This document shows positions 1 through 8,446 of a stretch of DNA of 64,000 nucleotides, piece by piece. Location: the NCBI GenBank assembly GCA_947389015.1, contig CANDVA010000010.1, positions 50,701 through 114,700 on the forward strand. Reading direction: 5' to 3'. The notes below the pieces were generated by a model. That model did not search any database. It worked only from the letters and a program-made list of their open reading frames with translations, and was not told the origin of the DNA. Numbering within the stretch: the first letter of the stretch is position 1; every line of letters begins with the position of its first letter. The stretch is from an uncultured Clostridia bacterium (GTDB lineage Bacteria; Bacillota; Clostridia; Oscillospirales; Ruminococcaceae). A program made the translations under genes and the position numbers.

Positions 1-42
1 TTAAAATGCTCATTGATAAGTTTCCTTTCTATGTAAAATTAC

Positions 43-660
43 TTAATAGCCAAGTTCTTCATTAACTAAAATTACCTTAATTCTGTCGGGAACGCGCTGC
101 TGTGCGAGCGTTACAAACGAGCAACAGATACGTGCCGCGTGTCGGCAGTGCATACACTCGCCCGTTTTCGCGCAGGGCGTGTCACAGTTAAGACGCGCGG
201 TGTTCTTGGGAGCGGCGATCTTTTCCACGCGCTCTTTCGCCTCAGTCAAATCCTTTACGATCTTGTTCACGCCCGCAACGATAATGACCTGCTTGGGTCC
301 GTATATCATCGCGGAAACGCGGTTGCCCTTGCCGTCGACGTTGTACAGCTCGCCGTCCTCGGTTATCGCGTTGGAGCTTGCCAGAAACGTATCGGAAACA
401 AAAGCCTTGCGCAGTATCTCCTCCACCTCCTCGGGAGTCTTGCCTGCCGAACGATCAAGATACGCCCCGCCGAATTCGTTCTGTAAAAAGTCGATAACTC
501 CACTCTCCTTTAATGTCATAGAGCCGCCCGAGGTTATAAGCTTGTCGTTTTTCACAAGGTCGCCGATAATGTGGTAAAGCTCCGTGCGGCGCTCGGCGAA
601 ATACGGTCTCATCTTATTAAGCCGCAGATTGTCCATTACCCTTTGAATTCTCTCTTCCAT
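43..660 (-). CDS. LUD-domain protein (lactate-utilisation LutC/YkgG-like)
   Basis: A 205-residue soluble protein that reads as a LUD-domain (DUF162) family member. Visible features are the conserved stretch 'SGGSMTLKESGV', the 'FLASSNAITEDGEL' block in the middle, and a C-terminal 'CDTPCAKTGECMHC' cysteine cluster common in clostridial members. The start at 660 was chosen because CAGGAGG lies directly upstream; an in-frame ATG at 756 has no such site and lies inside the upstream gene. It begins 13 bp after the LCP-like gene, so the two are probably co-transcribed. LUD proteins of the Lut type work with iron-sulfur partners in lactate oxidation, but no lutA or lutB gene is nearby, so the specific role is unknown. 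Confidence 0.8.
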   Translation of the reverse strand: MEERIQRVMDNLRLNKMRPYFAERRTELYHIIGDLVKNDKLITSGGSMTLKESGVIDFLQNEFGGAYLDRSAGKTPEEVEEILRKAFVSDTFLASSNAITEDGELYNVDGKGNRVSAMIYGPKQVIIVAGVNKIVKDLTEAKERVEKIAAPKNTARLNCDTPCAKTGECMHCRHAARICCSFVTLAQQRVPDRIKVILVNEELGY

Positions 661-673
661 AATATCCTCCTGT

Positions 674-1561
674 TTATTCCAGTCCCGCTCTCTGACGGAT
701 AGACGTAATAGAGTTTTCGGATATCTTAAATCCGCCGTCCTCTGTGTATTCTCCATAGGGAATGTAAAATTCCCCGGGGTTCGAGCCGTACTCGATAGTA
801 TTGAGCAGCGCCGCCTTGCGGCTTCTGTACAGCGTCTCGGTGAGGTTGGTCTCGGCGTTTTCCGTGATCATCTGATAATACGTGTCCATAAGCGAAGTGT
901 CAACGTCACGGAAATTCTGGTTGATAAGCTCGGACATAAGCTCGCCCACGCAGTTGAACCTGAACGATTCGCCCTCTTCAAAGTCGGCGATCATCATAAG
1001 TCTGAAAATGGACTCACCCGTAATAAGCCTTGAACCCGCGTTGAAGGTCTCGGTTTCCGTTCCGTCCTTGACCAAGATCGTTTTCCGAACAGTGTACTCA
1101 ACGTTGCCGAAAGCGGAAACAAGGTCGCAAAAGCTCGTTCTGTCCATTTTAATATAGCAGTCGCACCGTATTCCGACAGCGTTCTCGACCGCGGAGACGA
1201 CGCCCGCTCCGCCCTGAGCGGCGTATATATTCGGGAGCGTTCTCTCGTCCCTGCCCACGCTTATCCCAGACGGTAGCGGTATAAATATCAGTCTGCTGTC
1301 GACCGCGTTGTACGATACAAGCATAAACAGATCGGGAGCATCTGTTGAACCGTCGGATAGCATTGTTACAAGATTGAAATTATAGTCGTCCGTAGGGTGG
1401 AAATCGTCGGTCAGCTCGCCGTTCTTGTTTATGCCGACATCCTCGGTATTTTCGGGGAACAGATACCACTTAAACGCAAATATCGCCATTATGACGAATG
1501 CTGCGGTAATACCGAATGCCAGCAGATACACATACCAGTTACTTTTTCTGTGAACTGTCAT
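674..1561 (-). CDS. LytR-CpsA-Psr (LCP)-like membrane protein
   Basis: A 295-residue protein with one N-terminal transmembrane helix (about residues 10-30) and an extracytoplasmic domain. The domain pattern resembles the LCP fold: 'LVSYNAVDSRLIFIPLPSG' is followed by a block around 'GGAGVVSAVENAVGI' and 'YIKMDRTSFCDLVSAFG'. LCP proteins attach anionic polymers to peptidoglycan. The arginines that grip the lipid pyrophosphate in canonical LCPs are not clearly preserved, so this may be a divergent, non-ligase member. The start at 1561 leaves a short cytoplasmic tail before the helix. A longer frame to 1720 would add an implausible N-terminus overlapping the alr leader. The LUD gene follows after 13 bp. 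Confidence 0.65.
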   Translation of the reverse strand: MTVHRKSNWYVYLLAFGITAAFVIMAIFAFKWYLFPENTEDVGINKNGELTDDFHPTDDYNFNLVTMLSDGSTDAPDLFMLVSYNAVDSRLIFIPLPSGISVGRDERTLPNIYAAQGGAGVVSAVENAVGIRCDCYIKMDRTSFCDLVSAFGNVEYTVRKTILVKDGTETETFNAGSRLITGESIFRLMMIADFEEGESFRFNCVGELMSELINQNFRDVDTSLMDTYYQMITENAETNLTETLYRSRKAALLNTIEYGSNPGEFYIPYGEYTEDGGFKISENSITSIRQRAGLE

Positions 1562-1755
1562 AAATTTCCAATTATCCTTTCTTTTGTAATGCGTCAAACA
1601 AAATTTGAAAATTGACGAAATTCTATTGATTTTTTTCCAAAACAGTAATATAATGTAATAGTGCGCCGTGTTTTTTGCGCAAGAGCGGAAAAATAAAACG
1701 CTCTGAATATAGTATAACACATTTACTCGAAAATTTCAAGCATAGAGGTAAAGTT

Positions 1756-2892
1756 ATGGATAATTTTTATTGGAGAACCTGGGCGGAGATAAATCTTGAC
1801 GTTTTAAAGGGTAATATCGCAAAAATAGGCGAGCTTTCCCGCGGAAAGGAGATTATCGCCGTCGTCAAGGCGAACGCTTACGGTCACGGTGACGTTCAGT
1901 GCGCAAAGGCACTCAACAAATGCGGGATAAGGCACTTTGCCGTCTCCAATCTCTGGGAAGCTCAGCGGCTGTCCGAGGGAGACATCGGTGGAGATATACT
2001 GATCTTCGGTTACTGCGACATTCCCCTTATCATGGATAATCTCACGAAAAATTACATTTTCACTGTCGGCGATACCGATTACGCGAAAAAGCTTTCCGAC
2101 GCGGCGCTGGAAAATAATGTTAGAATACCCATTCACATCAAGATAGACACGGGAATGTGCCGCGTGGGTATCACCACCGAAGAGCAGCTCCGCGAAATAC
2201 TCGCGCTTGACGGTCTCGACTGCCGCGCGGGTTACACGCACTTTGCAGTAGCGGACAGCCTGAACGCCGAGGATAAGGATTTCACCGAAAAGCAACAGCG
2301 GAAAATAATTGAGATGTGTCACAAGCACGGATTGAAAACACACTCCCAAAACAGCGGCGGTATTATATACCACGGCGATTTCGAGGGAGATTTCGTCCGC
2401 GCGGGTATCGTGATGTACGGGCAAAAGCCCGACGCGCGCTTTCCCCTGCCCGACGGCATAAATCCGATCTTCCAATTGAAAACCGTAGTCAGTCAGCTGA
2501 AAACCATTCACGCGGGCGATACCGTAAGCTACGGCAGGACGTTCACCGCCGAACGCGATACCGAACTTGCCTTAGTGGCTTGCGGCTATGCGGACGGGTT
2601 CAACAGGCGGCTTTCGGGTAACTGGATGGTTAATATCAACGGCACGACCGCTCCTATCTGCGGCAGAATATGTATGGATCAGACGCTTATCGACGTGACC
2701 GAAATACCCGACGTAAAGGTCGGCGACGTTGTGACGATATACTCCAACGCTCCCGACGGAGGCAACTCCGTGACCGCCGCCGCCGAGAAAATCGGAACGC
2801 TCAATTACGAGCTCCTCTGCGCAATAGGAACACGCGTTCCGCGTATCTACATAGAAGACGGCAAGGAGACCGAAATTCAGCGATATATCTGA
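1756..2892 (+). CDS. alr: Alanine racemase
   Basis: A 378-residue PLP enzyme that interconverts L- and D-alanine to supply D-Ala for peptidoglycan. The cofactor lysine lies in 'AVVKANAYGHG' (about K38). The second catalytic residue is the Tyr in 'VSYGRTFTAERDT' (about residue 261) of the C-terminal beta domain, and the length matches the family. The ATG at 1756 is preceded by AGAGGTAAAGTT, and the TIM-barrel start 'WRTWAEINLDVLKGNI' sits at the expected distance from it. It is a single-gene unit closed by a strong hairpin at 2917-2950. Confidence 0.97.
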   Translation: MDNFYWRTWAEINLDVLKGNIAKIGELSRGKEIIAVVKANAYGHGDVQCAKALNKCGIRHFAVSNLWEAQRLSEGDIGGDILIFGYCDIPLIMDNLTKNYIFTVGDTDYAKKLSDAALENNVRIPIHIKIDTGMCRVGITTEEQLREILALDGLDCRAGYTHFAVADSLNAEDKDFTEKQQRKIIEMCHKHGLKTHSQNSGGIIYHGDFEGDFVRAGIVMYGQKPDARFPLPDGINPIFQLKTVVSQLKTIHAGDTVSYGRTFTAERDTELALVACGYADGFNRRLSGNWMVNINGTTAPICGRICMDQTLIDVTEIPDVKVGDVVTIYSNAPDGGNSVTAAAEKIGTLNYELLCAIGTRVPRIYIEDGKETEIQRYI

Positions 2893-2916
2893 AATATCAG
2901 CTTAATATTTACAATA

Positions 2917-2950
2917 ACGGGCAGCAAGAACATCTTGCCGCCCGTATTTT
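2917..2950. terminator. Bidirectional rho-independent terminator between alr and the amidase gene
   Basis: The strong inverted repeat ACGGGC-A-GCAAGA / TCTTGC-C-GCCCGT has a 3-nt loop and is followed by ATTTTGTT on the + strand. It lies between two convergent genes and can end both. Confidence 0.85.
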
Positions 2951-2956
2951 GTTGAT

Positions 2957-5908
2957 TTAGTAGCTCAGTTCACTTCTCGCGAAGTACTCGTAGATTCCCT
3001 GTGCGATTGCCTCCGCCATTTTGTCCTGATTATCCGAGTTTGCCATAACAAGACACTCGTCTCTGTTGGAAACAAATCCCATTTCCACGAGAACGGACGG
3101 GAAGCTCTGCTCAAGCGTGTACCAGTAGTAGCTGTACTTTGCGCCGCGGCTGCTGTCTTTGCCACCCTGTGCGCTGCTAATGACCGCAGAGAGATTGTCG
3201 TTGATTCCCTTTGCGAGGGTCTGCGACCACGGCGTGAAGTAGTAGACCTCGGTGCCGTGTGCCGACTCGTTATCCACGCTGTTGCAGTGGATCGACAGGT
3301 ACATGTCCGCGTTGTAATTGTTAGCGCGTCTCGGGCGATCGCGGTCGTGAATATACTCCGACTCGGTCTGCAAACGGATAACGTTCGCGCCCATATCGGT
3401 CAGCACCTGCTCGAGCTTCTTGGCGACGGCAATGGTTATCGACTGCTCCGTAACCTCTCCGATAGCTCCGGGGTCGAGCTTGCCCTCTTCGTTGATACCA
3501 TGACCGGGGCTGATCACGATGGTCTTGCCCGACAGCGTGGGCGTAGGAACGGAAAAACTGAGGATAAGGTCGCCGTTATCGTCGTAGCGTGCGCTTACGC
3601 CGCTGTAAATACCCGCCTGTCTGAGCGTCAGCTTCATTCTGAATTTTGGTATACCATCCTCGGTGACGGTCTCCCACTCGCCCGCACTGAACAGAGTGCA
3701 GTAGTCAAAATCGGGCAGCTTGGTAACGCTCGTTATATTGTCGAACGTGATATAAACATACTGCGCGTTAAAGCTTTCCACGCCGAACGGACCCTCATAG
3801 CCCTGTACAAAGCTCTGCGAGGTGGTAACGTTAAAGCTCGTCTTATGGTCGAGCGTAAGTTTCATATAGCTCCGACCGCCCGAATTGCCGACCTCGTCCA
3901 CCGTGAGGGCGTTGTAGCCGAGACCCGTATCGTCAAACATTGTCACGTAATCCTCGCGGTATCTCTTGCCCGAGGTAGTGATAACAAAGCCGTCCGCGGA
4001 GGACTTATAATAGTCGAGCGTGTCCGCGGGCATCTGCGAGAACATCGGAGACGGTATCTTACCCGTTGTTTTCGCGTCAAACACGTCGGTAAAGTTATTT
4101 ATGACCTTGACATATCTCACATGATCATCCTCGGTCAAGATCGGGTCGATATTACCGACTACCTCTCCCGTACCGGCTGTTGACTGATCTGGGATAAGGT
4201 CGTACTTGATATCCGTCTTGGGAGGCTCGGGCTTGGCAGCTACCGTTACGGTGATACCGTACATATTTTCATTGTAGCCGCTGTGGCTCGCGTTATAGGT
4301 GACCGTGCCGAGATGCTGCTCCTGACCGATAATTCCCGCGGGAACGGTATAGTATCCGACAAACTGCGAATACGGACCGTTAGCGCCCACGTGCTCGGCA
4401 CTTCCCATTTCCTGAAGCTCGACGGTCGTGCCGTTTATCGTTGCCGTTACATAAGAGCCGCTGTACGCTATGGCAGTGAACGAAAGCTGTGTTCCGCCCT
4501 CGACGGTCACGTCGGCGGTGGAGTCAACGGAATCAAGGACCTTGATTATATGCTCGATCGAGTAATTGACCTCCTTACCCTTATGCTTGATCGTGAAATA
4601 GTTCCAGCCGATATCAAGCTCCTTGGGAATATAGAAGTTATTATAATCGTTCAGAACGATCTTTTCATTGTCGAAGTAAACGTCGAAATTCGGGTCGAAC
4701 GTACCCATAAATTTTGCCGTAGAGTCGTAGGTAGTATAGGTAAGCTGCGTCGGCGAGACCATTTCAAGGTCGTCAAACAGAGTTTCTTCGTTGATCTGAT
4801 CGTTGAAGAACTTGATAAGCGTTTCACGGCTGTCGAGGACGTTGTTCCTCAGCGCCGACAGCGAATTGAACGCGCTGCCGCCGAGCTTGTCCATATCCTT
4901 CATCACCGTGAGCTGACGGAGAAGCTGATCTTCGCCCCAGCCCGCGTACTCGCCTATGCGCTCGTTGAGATGACAGACATAGGTCTTGACGTTGTTGCTC
5001 TGCCCCAGGTCGTACCACCACTTGACAACGCTCTCGAAGTTCAAGGCATAGTCGTCGGTAGAACCGTAAGCCTTTACAAGAACAAAATCGGCGTAACCGC
5101 TTTCGATATATTTCTTTGTATCGCAGTGCCCGTCATAGAGCGCCTGACGCGTATCCTCGGTATCGGAACCCGCCTCGTTCGAGGACGCGTTCGCCCACAT
5201 ATCCTCGATAAGAACGCCGAACGCGGTGGTATTATTAGTCTTGTGTACCGCCTCGCTAAGGGTGCGGATAATATACCTATTGGTCTCGTAAAGCCAGTTT
5301 TCGTAGCCGATACCGGAGCCCGAACGCAGATATTCCGCGTACATATCCCCGTTATCGGTGGTATAATAATTAGTGAGGATAATGCCCTCGCATTTATACT
5401 TCATCGCAAACTTGTGCGCCGCCGCGGAAAAGCCCTCCTTGAGTCCGCCGCCCTCCTCGGCGACCGCATTGGCGAGCGAGCCCGCGTCCAGCGTAAGGTA
5501 AGCGCTGAGATTAGCGCTGTGAGCGCCGTCGATAGCCGCGCTGAGGATATCTCCGTTATCGGAGCCCAGCTCAATGTCGTAGAACTTCCCCTCGCCCGTC
5601 GAGTTGATGATAACGGCGTTCATTCCGTAGCCGCGTATCTCGTCGTACAAATCGGCAAGCTCTGTCGCGTCGTCAAAATCTGCCCCGGGAGTTATCGTCA
5701 AAGCGCGCATACCGTTTTGCAGATATATCTTACTCCCCGTGTCCTCGGGAGGAGCCGTCACCTGCGGCGAATCCTCAATATTGCTGCCGTTGTCGGTGTT
5801 GTCCGTCACCAGCCCGCCAAGACTGTCGGAGCTTTCGGCGTAGACTGTACACGTGAGTATGCTTGCCGCCGTAAACGCCGATAATATCATTCTTAACATT
5901 TTTTTCAT
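2957..5908 (-). CDS. Secreted glycoside-hydrolase-like / N-acetylmuramoyl-L-alanine amidase fusion
   Basis: A 983-residue exported protein. Residues 1-24 form a signal peptide (MKKMLRMILSAFTAAS...VYA). Residues about 45-370 resemble a GHL10/DUF187-type TIM barrel ('GYGMNAVIINSTGEGKFY', 'EGIILTNYYTT', 'ADFVLVKAYGST'). Beta-rich linker domains follow. Residues about 790-980 form an Amidase_3 domain with the zinc set 'SPGHG', 'GEVTEQS', 'SIHCNS' and the catalytic Glu in 'VEMGFVSN'. The enzyme should cleave the MurNAc-L-Ala bond of peptidoglycan. The ATG at 5908 was preferred over 5923 because GGGGAAT lies 7 bp upstream and a clean signal peptide results. The GHL10 lipoprotein gene ends 27 bp upstream, so the two form a pair. 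Confidence 0.88.
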   Translation of the reverse strand: MKKMLRMILSAFTAASILTCTVYAESSDSLGGLVTDNTDNGSNIEDSPQVTAPPEDTGSKIYLQNGMRALTITPGADFDDATELADLYDEIRGYGMNAVIINSTGEGKFYDIELGSDNGDILSAAIDGAHSANLSAYLTLDAGSLANAVAEEGGGLKEGFSAAAHKFAMKYKCEGIILTNYYTTDNGDMYAEYLRSGSGIGYENWLYETNRYIIRTLSEAVHKTNNTTAFGVLIEDMWANASSNEAGSDTEDTRQALYDGHCDTKKYIESGYADFVLVKAYGSTDDYALNFESVVKWWYDLGQSNNVKTYVCHLNERIGEYAGWGEDQLLRQLTVMKDMDKLGGSAFNSLSALRNNVLDSRETLIKFFNDQINEETLFDDLEMVSPTQLTYTTYDSTAKFMGTFDPNFDVYFDNEKIVLNDYNNFYIPKELDIGWNYFTIKHKGKEVNYSIEHIIKVLDSVDSTADVTVEGGTQLSFTAIAYSGSYVTATINGTTVELQEMGSAEHVGANGPYSQFVGYYTVPAGIIGQEQHLGTVTYNASHSGYNENMYGITVTVAAKPEPPKTDIKYDLIPDQSTAGTGEVVGNIDPILTEDDHVRYVKVINNFTDVFDAKTTGKIPSPMFSQMPADTLDYYKSSADGFVITTSGKRYREDYVTMFDDTGLGYNALTVDEVGNSGGRSYMKLTLDHKTSFNVTTSQSFVQGYEGPFGVESFNAQYVYITFDNITSVTKLPDFDYCTLFSAGEWETVTEDGIPKFRMKLTLRQAGIYSGVSARYDDNGDLILSFSVPTPTLSGKTIVISPGHGINEEGKLDPGAIGEVTEQSITIAVAKKLEQVLTDMGANVIRLQTESEYIHDRDRPRRANNYNADMYLSIHCNSVDNESAHGTEVYYFTPWSQTLAKGINDNLSAVISSAQGGKDSSRGAKYSYYWYTLEQSFPSVLVEMGFVSNRDECLVMANSDNQDKMAEAIAQGIYEYFARSELSY

Positions 5909-5935
5909 AAAATTATTCCCCATTTTTATGTATTC

Positions 5936-7561
5936 TTAGCCTATTACCGATCTGAGATCCGAAACTTCATTTTCTACCTGTGATCTGACGTTGCCGTCGG
6001 GAGCAAATAACAGCCTGTATCTGAACAGACACACCCCCCCGTATGATACCTGCTCCATTGAGGTAAGCACCTGACGCCTGAGTATTGCGCTGTCGTTTAA
6101 CCATTCGTTTCTGCCCGCGCCCGCCCATACGTCCTCGGTGCCGATCTTTGCCGCCGTAATGCCGACGATAAGCGGAACATTGCCCTTTGCCGCGAGATTG
6201 TCCCAATTCTTTACGCACTGCGCGAAAGGCTGTGTTGAATTATCAAAGCCGAAATAAATCTGCGGCATTATATAGTCGAGATAACCGCTGCTCTTACACC
6301 ATTTTTCTACGTCCGCGTACATCTCATTGTAGTTGTTGTCCATATTTCCCTGACAGCTCACGCCGAATACCGCGCTCGGATTGGCGGTCTTTACGGCGCT
6401 GTACAGCGAGCTTACCAGCCTGTCGCAGTTGGCGCGGCGGAAGTCGGATATGTGACCGTAGCCGCTGTTATAAAACGCGTCACTGTCGAAATACGCGTCC
6501 GTGGTCGGGTAAAAGTAATCGTCGATATGCAGACCGTCAACGTCGTAATTCGCGACTATCTCCTCCGCCCCCTTGACTATCACGTCGATAACATCGGAAT
6601 ACGCGGGGTTAAGATAGTAATAAGAGCCGACCTTGACAAGACGTTCACTGCCCGCCCAATCGTAGACCGCGTAGCCGTTTCCGCGCGAGATATCCTTCTC
6701 GGCGCTCATACGCAGCGGATTTATCCACGCCTGAAACGACAAATTCCGCTTGTGAGCCTCCTCTATCATGATCGGGAGCGGGTCGTAATTGCCCGACATA
6801 TATTTCGTTCTCGGGAAATAGTCGGAGTTATAGTACGCGTCTCCGTGAGAGCGCACATGAACGTACACGGTGTTTATACCGAGCGCCGCGCAATTGTCGT
6901 ATGCCGCGGCGATCTCGCTTCGGAACGCGCTCTCAGTGCCGCTTGACATCTCCATTATGTCGAGATAGGATATCCACATACCCTTGACCTCTCCGTAGTT
7001 CAGCGCCTGATAGCTGTCAGAGCCTGATGGCTCCACGGGCTTGGGTGCGCTCAAGGATGACGAAGTACTGCACGACGAGCTTTCAACGCTGCTCTCCGTG
7101 CTGCTTGAGGATATATCTGAGCTTGACGTGCTTGCAGTAGTCGTTACGGCGATAGTTGTACTTGTCTCCGAGCTTGACTGCGGCTCGCTTACGGGAGGCT
7201 CGCTCTCGATCGGGGCAGACGAAATCAGCTCGTCTGTTGAGGCGGGCGAAGAATATTCAACGGATTCCGAGCTCTCGGTGCTGCTCTCTGAGGATGTGCT
7301 CTCGGGCGGCGTTTCGGCGGTACTGTGTACTGAAGTCGACGTTGACGAAGATACTGCCGATATTGTTGAAGATGTTGACGACGCCGACGGCGGATTCGGA
7401 ACAGTCGCCGTAAACTGATATGAGCTGCTTGACGAGGACACGCTGCCGATATCTATTATGTTTACGGAGCTATCCTCGGAGCTTTGCGTCTCTGTTGAGC
7501 AGCCTGCAAGAACGCAAATAGACATCGCGAGCGACGCGGCGACGTATAATTTACTTCTCAT
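5936..7561 (-). CDS. GHL10-family glycoside-hydrolase-like lipoprotein
   Basis: A 541-residue lipoprotein. The signal peptide ends in the lipobox 'LAGC', followed by about 170 residues of Ser/Thr/Glu-rich linker. The C-terminal domain (about 195-535) is a GHL10/DUF187 (PF02638) barrel, seen in 'GMWISYLDIMEMSSG', 'GINTVYVHVRSHGDAYY', 'FQAWINPLRM', 'DGLHIDDYFYP' and 'YLDYIMPQIYFGFD'. Proteins of this type are anchored outside the membrane and are thought to act on envelope polysaccharide, but the substrate is not established. ATG 7561 follows GGGGAAT; an in-frame TTG at 7576 is less likely. A near-consensus promoter lies at 7606-7634, and the amidase fusion gene follows after 27 bp. Confidence 0.88.
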   Translation of the reverse strand: MRSKLYVAASLAMSICVLAGCSTETQSSEDSSVNIIDIGSVSSSSSSYQFTATVPNPPSASSTSSTISAVSSSTSTSVHSTAETPPESTSSESSTESSESVEYSSPASTDELISSAPIESEPPVSEPQSSSETSTTIAVTTTASTSSSDISSSSTESSVESSSCSTSSSLSAPKPVEPSGSDSYQALNYGEVKGMWISYLDIMEMSSGTESAFRSEIAAAYDNCAALGINTVYVHVRSHGDAYYNSDYFPRTKYMSGNYDPLPIMIEEAHKRNLSFQAWINPLRMSAEKDISRGNGYAVYDWAGSERLVKVGSYYYLNPAYSDVIDVIVKGAEEIVANYDVDGLHIDDYFYPTTDAYFDSDAFYNSGYGHISDFRRANCDRLVSSLYSAVKTANPSAVFGVSCQGNMDNNYNEMYADVEKWCKSSGYLDYIMPQIYFGFDNSTQPFAQCVKNWDNLAAKGNVPLIVGITAAKIGTEDVWAGAGRNEWLNDSAILRRQVLTSMEQVSYGGVCLFRYRLLFAPDGNVRSQVENEVSDLRSVIG

Positions 7562-7605
7562 TTCTTTATTCCCCAAATTTTCTGTATAGTCTTATAATTA
7601 TGATT

Positions 7606-7634
7606 ATTATATCACATTATATGTTTAAAGTCAA
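7606..7634 (-). promoter_or_regulatory. Sigma-A-type promoter of the GHL10-amidase pair
   Basis: Read on the minus strand, TTGACT and TATAAT are separated by exactly 17 bp, 45 bp upstream of the GHL10 lipoprotein start. Confidence 0.8.
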
Positions 7635-7714
7635 GGGTTTTTGTCGTTTCTTTGCAGACTGAGGAAAAATTTTACACAGCTTTCACATAATCAAGACATT
7701 TAAATATGGCAAGA

Positions 7715-7737
7715 GGTGTACGAGATATCCGTACACC
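7715..7737 (-). terminator. Weak terminator-like hairpin after spoVT
   Basis: The inverted repeat GGTGTACG / CGTACACC has a 7-nt loop 8 bp beyond the spoVT stop. The following tract (TCTTGCC) is poor in U, so termination is uncertain. Confidence 0.45.
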
Positions 7738-7744
7738 CCCGCGG

Positions 7745-8290
7745 TCATTCTTCCATTTGCTTACCAAAGTACATAGCCGCCGCCTGCACAAGCGCTGACT
7801 GCTCGGCTGTGGCGGTATCGTTGCCGCTGTCGCCGCTCAGCATTATCACCGCGCCGTTCACGTCGCCCGAGGCGAGTATCGGCGAGCACGCTATGGCGTA
7901 TCTGTCAACACCCTCGATGGGGTTAAGGCGCTTTTGCTCTCCGTTTTTGAAAACGTAGCTCTTGCGCTGCTCGATAAGATCCTCAAGCGATCCCGAAACG
8001 CGGCGTTCGATTATCTCCTTTTTGCTCATTCCCGAGACCGCGATAACGTGATCTCTGTCGCAGATCACCGCCGGCAGTCCTCCGACCTTTGACAGCACGT
8101 CCACATACTGAGAGGCTGTGCTGCTTATCTCTCCGACCGGCGAGTACTTCTTAAAAATGACCTCGCCGTCGGGACTGGTATATATTTCTAAAGGATCGCC
8201 CTCCCTTATCCGCATGGTGCGGCGGATCTCCTTCGGTATGACAATACGTCCCAGATCGTCTATTCTGCGGACAATTCCCGTTGCCTTCAT
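7745..8290 (-). CDS. spoVT: Stage V sporulation protein T
   Basis: A 181-residue forespore regulator. Residues 1-50 are an AbrB-type swapped-hairpin DNA-binding domain beginning 'MKATGIVRRIDDLGRIVIP'. The rest is a GAF-like sensor domain, and the length equals the B. subtilis protein. SpoVT modulates sigma-G-dependent genes such as ssp late in sporulation. GGAGGAATTT lies upstream of the ATG. It stands as a single gene. No obvious sigma-A promoter was seen upstream; sigma-G control would be expected from the family but was not resolved here. Confidence 0.95.
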   Translation of the reverse strand: MKATGIVRRIDDLGRIVIPKEIRRTMRIREGDPLEIYTSPDGEVIFKKYSPVGEISSTASQYVDVLSKVGGLPAVICDRDHVIAVSGMSKKEIIERRVSGSLEDLIEQRKSYVFKNGEQKRLNPIEGVDRYAIACSPILASGDVNGAVIMLSGDSGNDTATAEQSALVQAAAMYFGKQMEE

Positions 8291-8394
8291 ATATAAATTC
8301 CTCCAAAATACTTTTCTTACAGCAGGATTTTTCTGCTGACGGTATTGTCTGCTATTTCGTGTAAAATATTCATTTATTTCGACATATTTTGCAA

Positions 8395-8432
8395 ACGAAA
8401 CGCGCGGTCAGCATTTAAACGTTGACCGCGCG
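8395..8432 (-). terminator. Terminator after the amidase-like lipoprotein gene
   Basis: The long GC-rich stem CGCGCGGTCA / TGACCGCGCG is followed on the minus strand by TTTCGTTTG. It lies 15 bp past the stop of the lipoprotein gene. Confidence 0.75.
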
Positions 8433-8446
8433 GCGTAGATTATATT

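Noticed and set aside
4283..5884. 533-codon open frame on the + strand opposite the amidase fusion gene
   Set aside because: It is antisense to a gene with clear domains, has no ribosome binding site, and its translation is low-complexity basic/hydrophobic. It is a by-product of GC-rich third codon positions.
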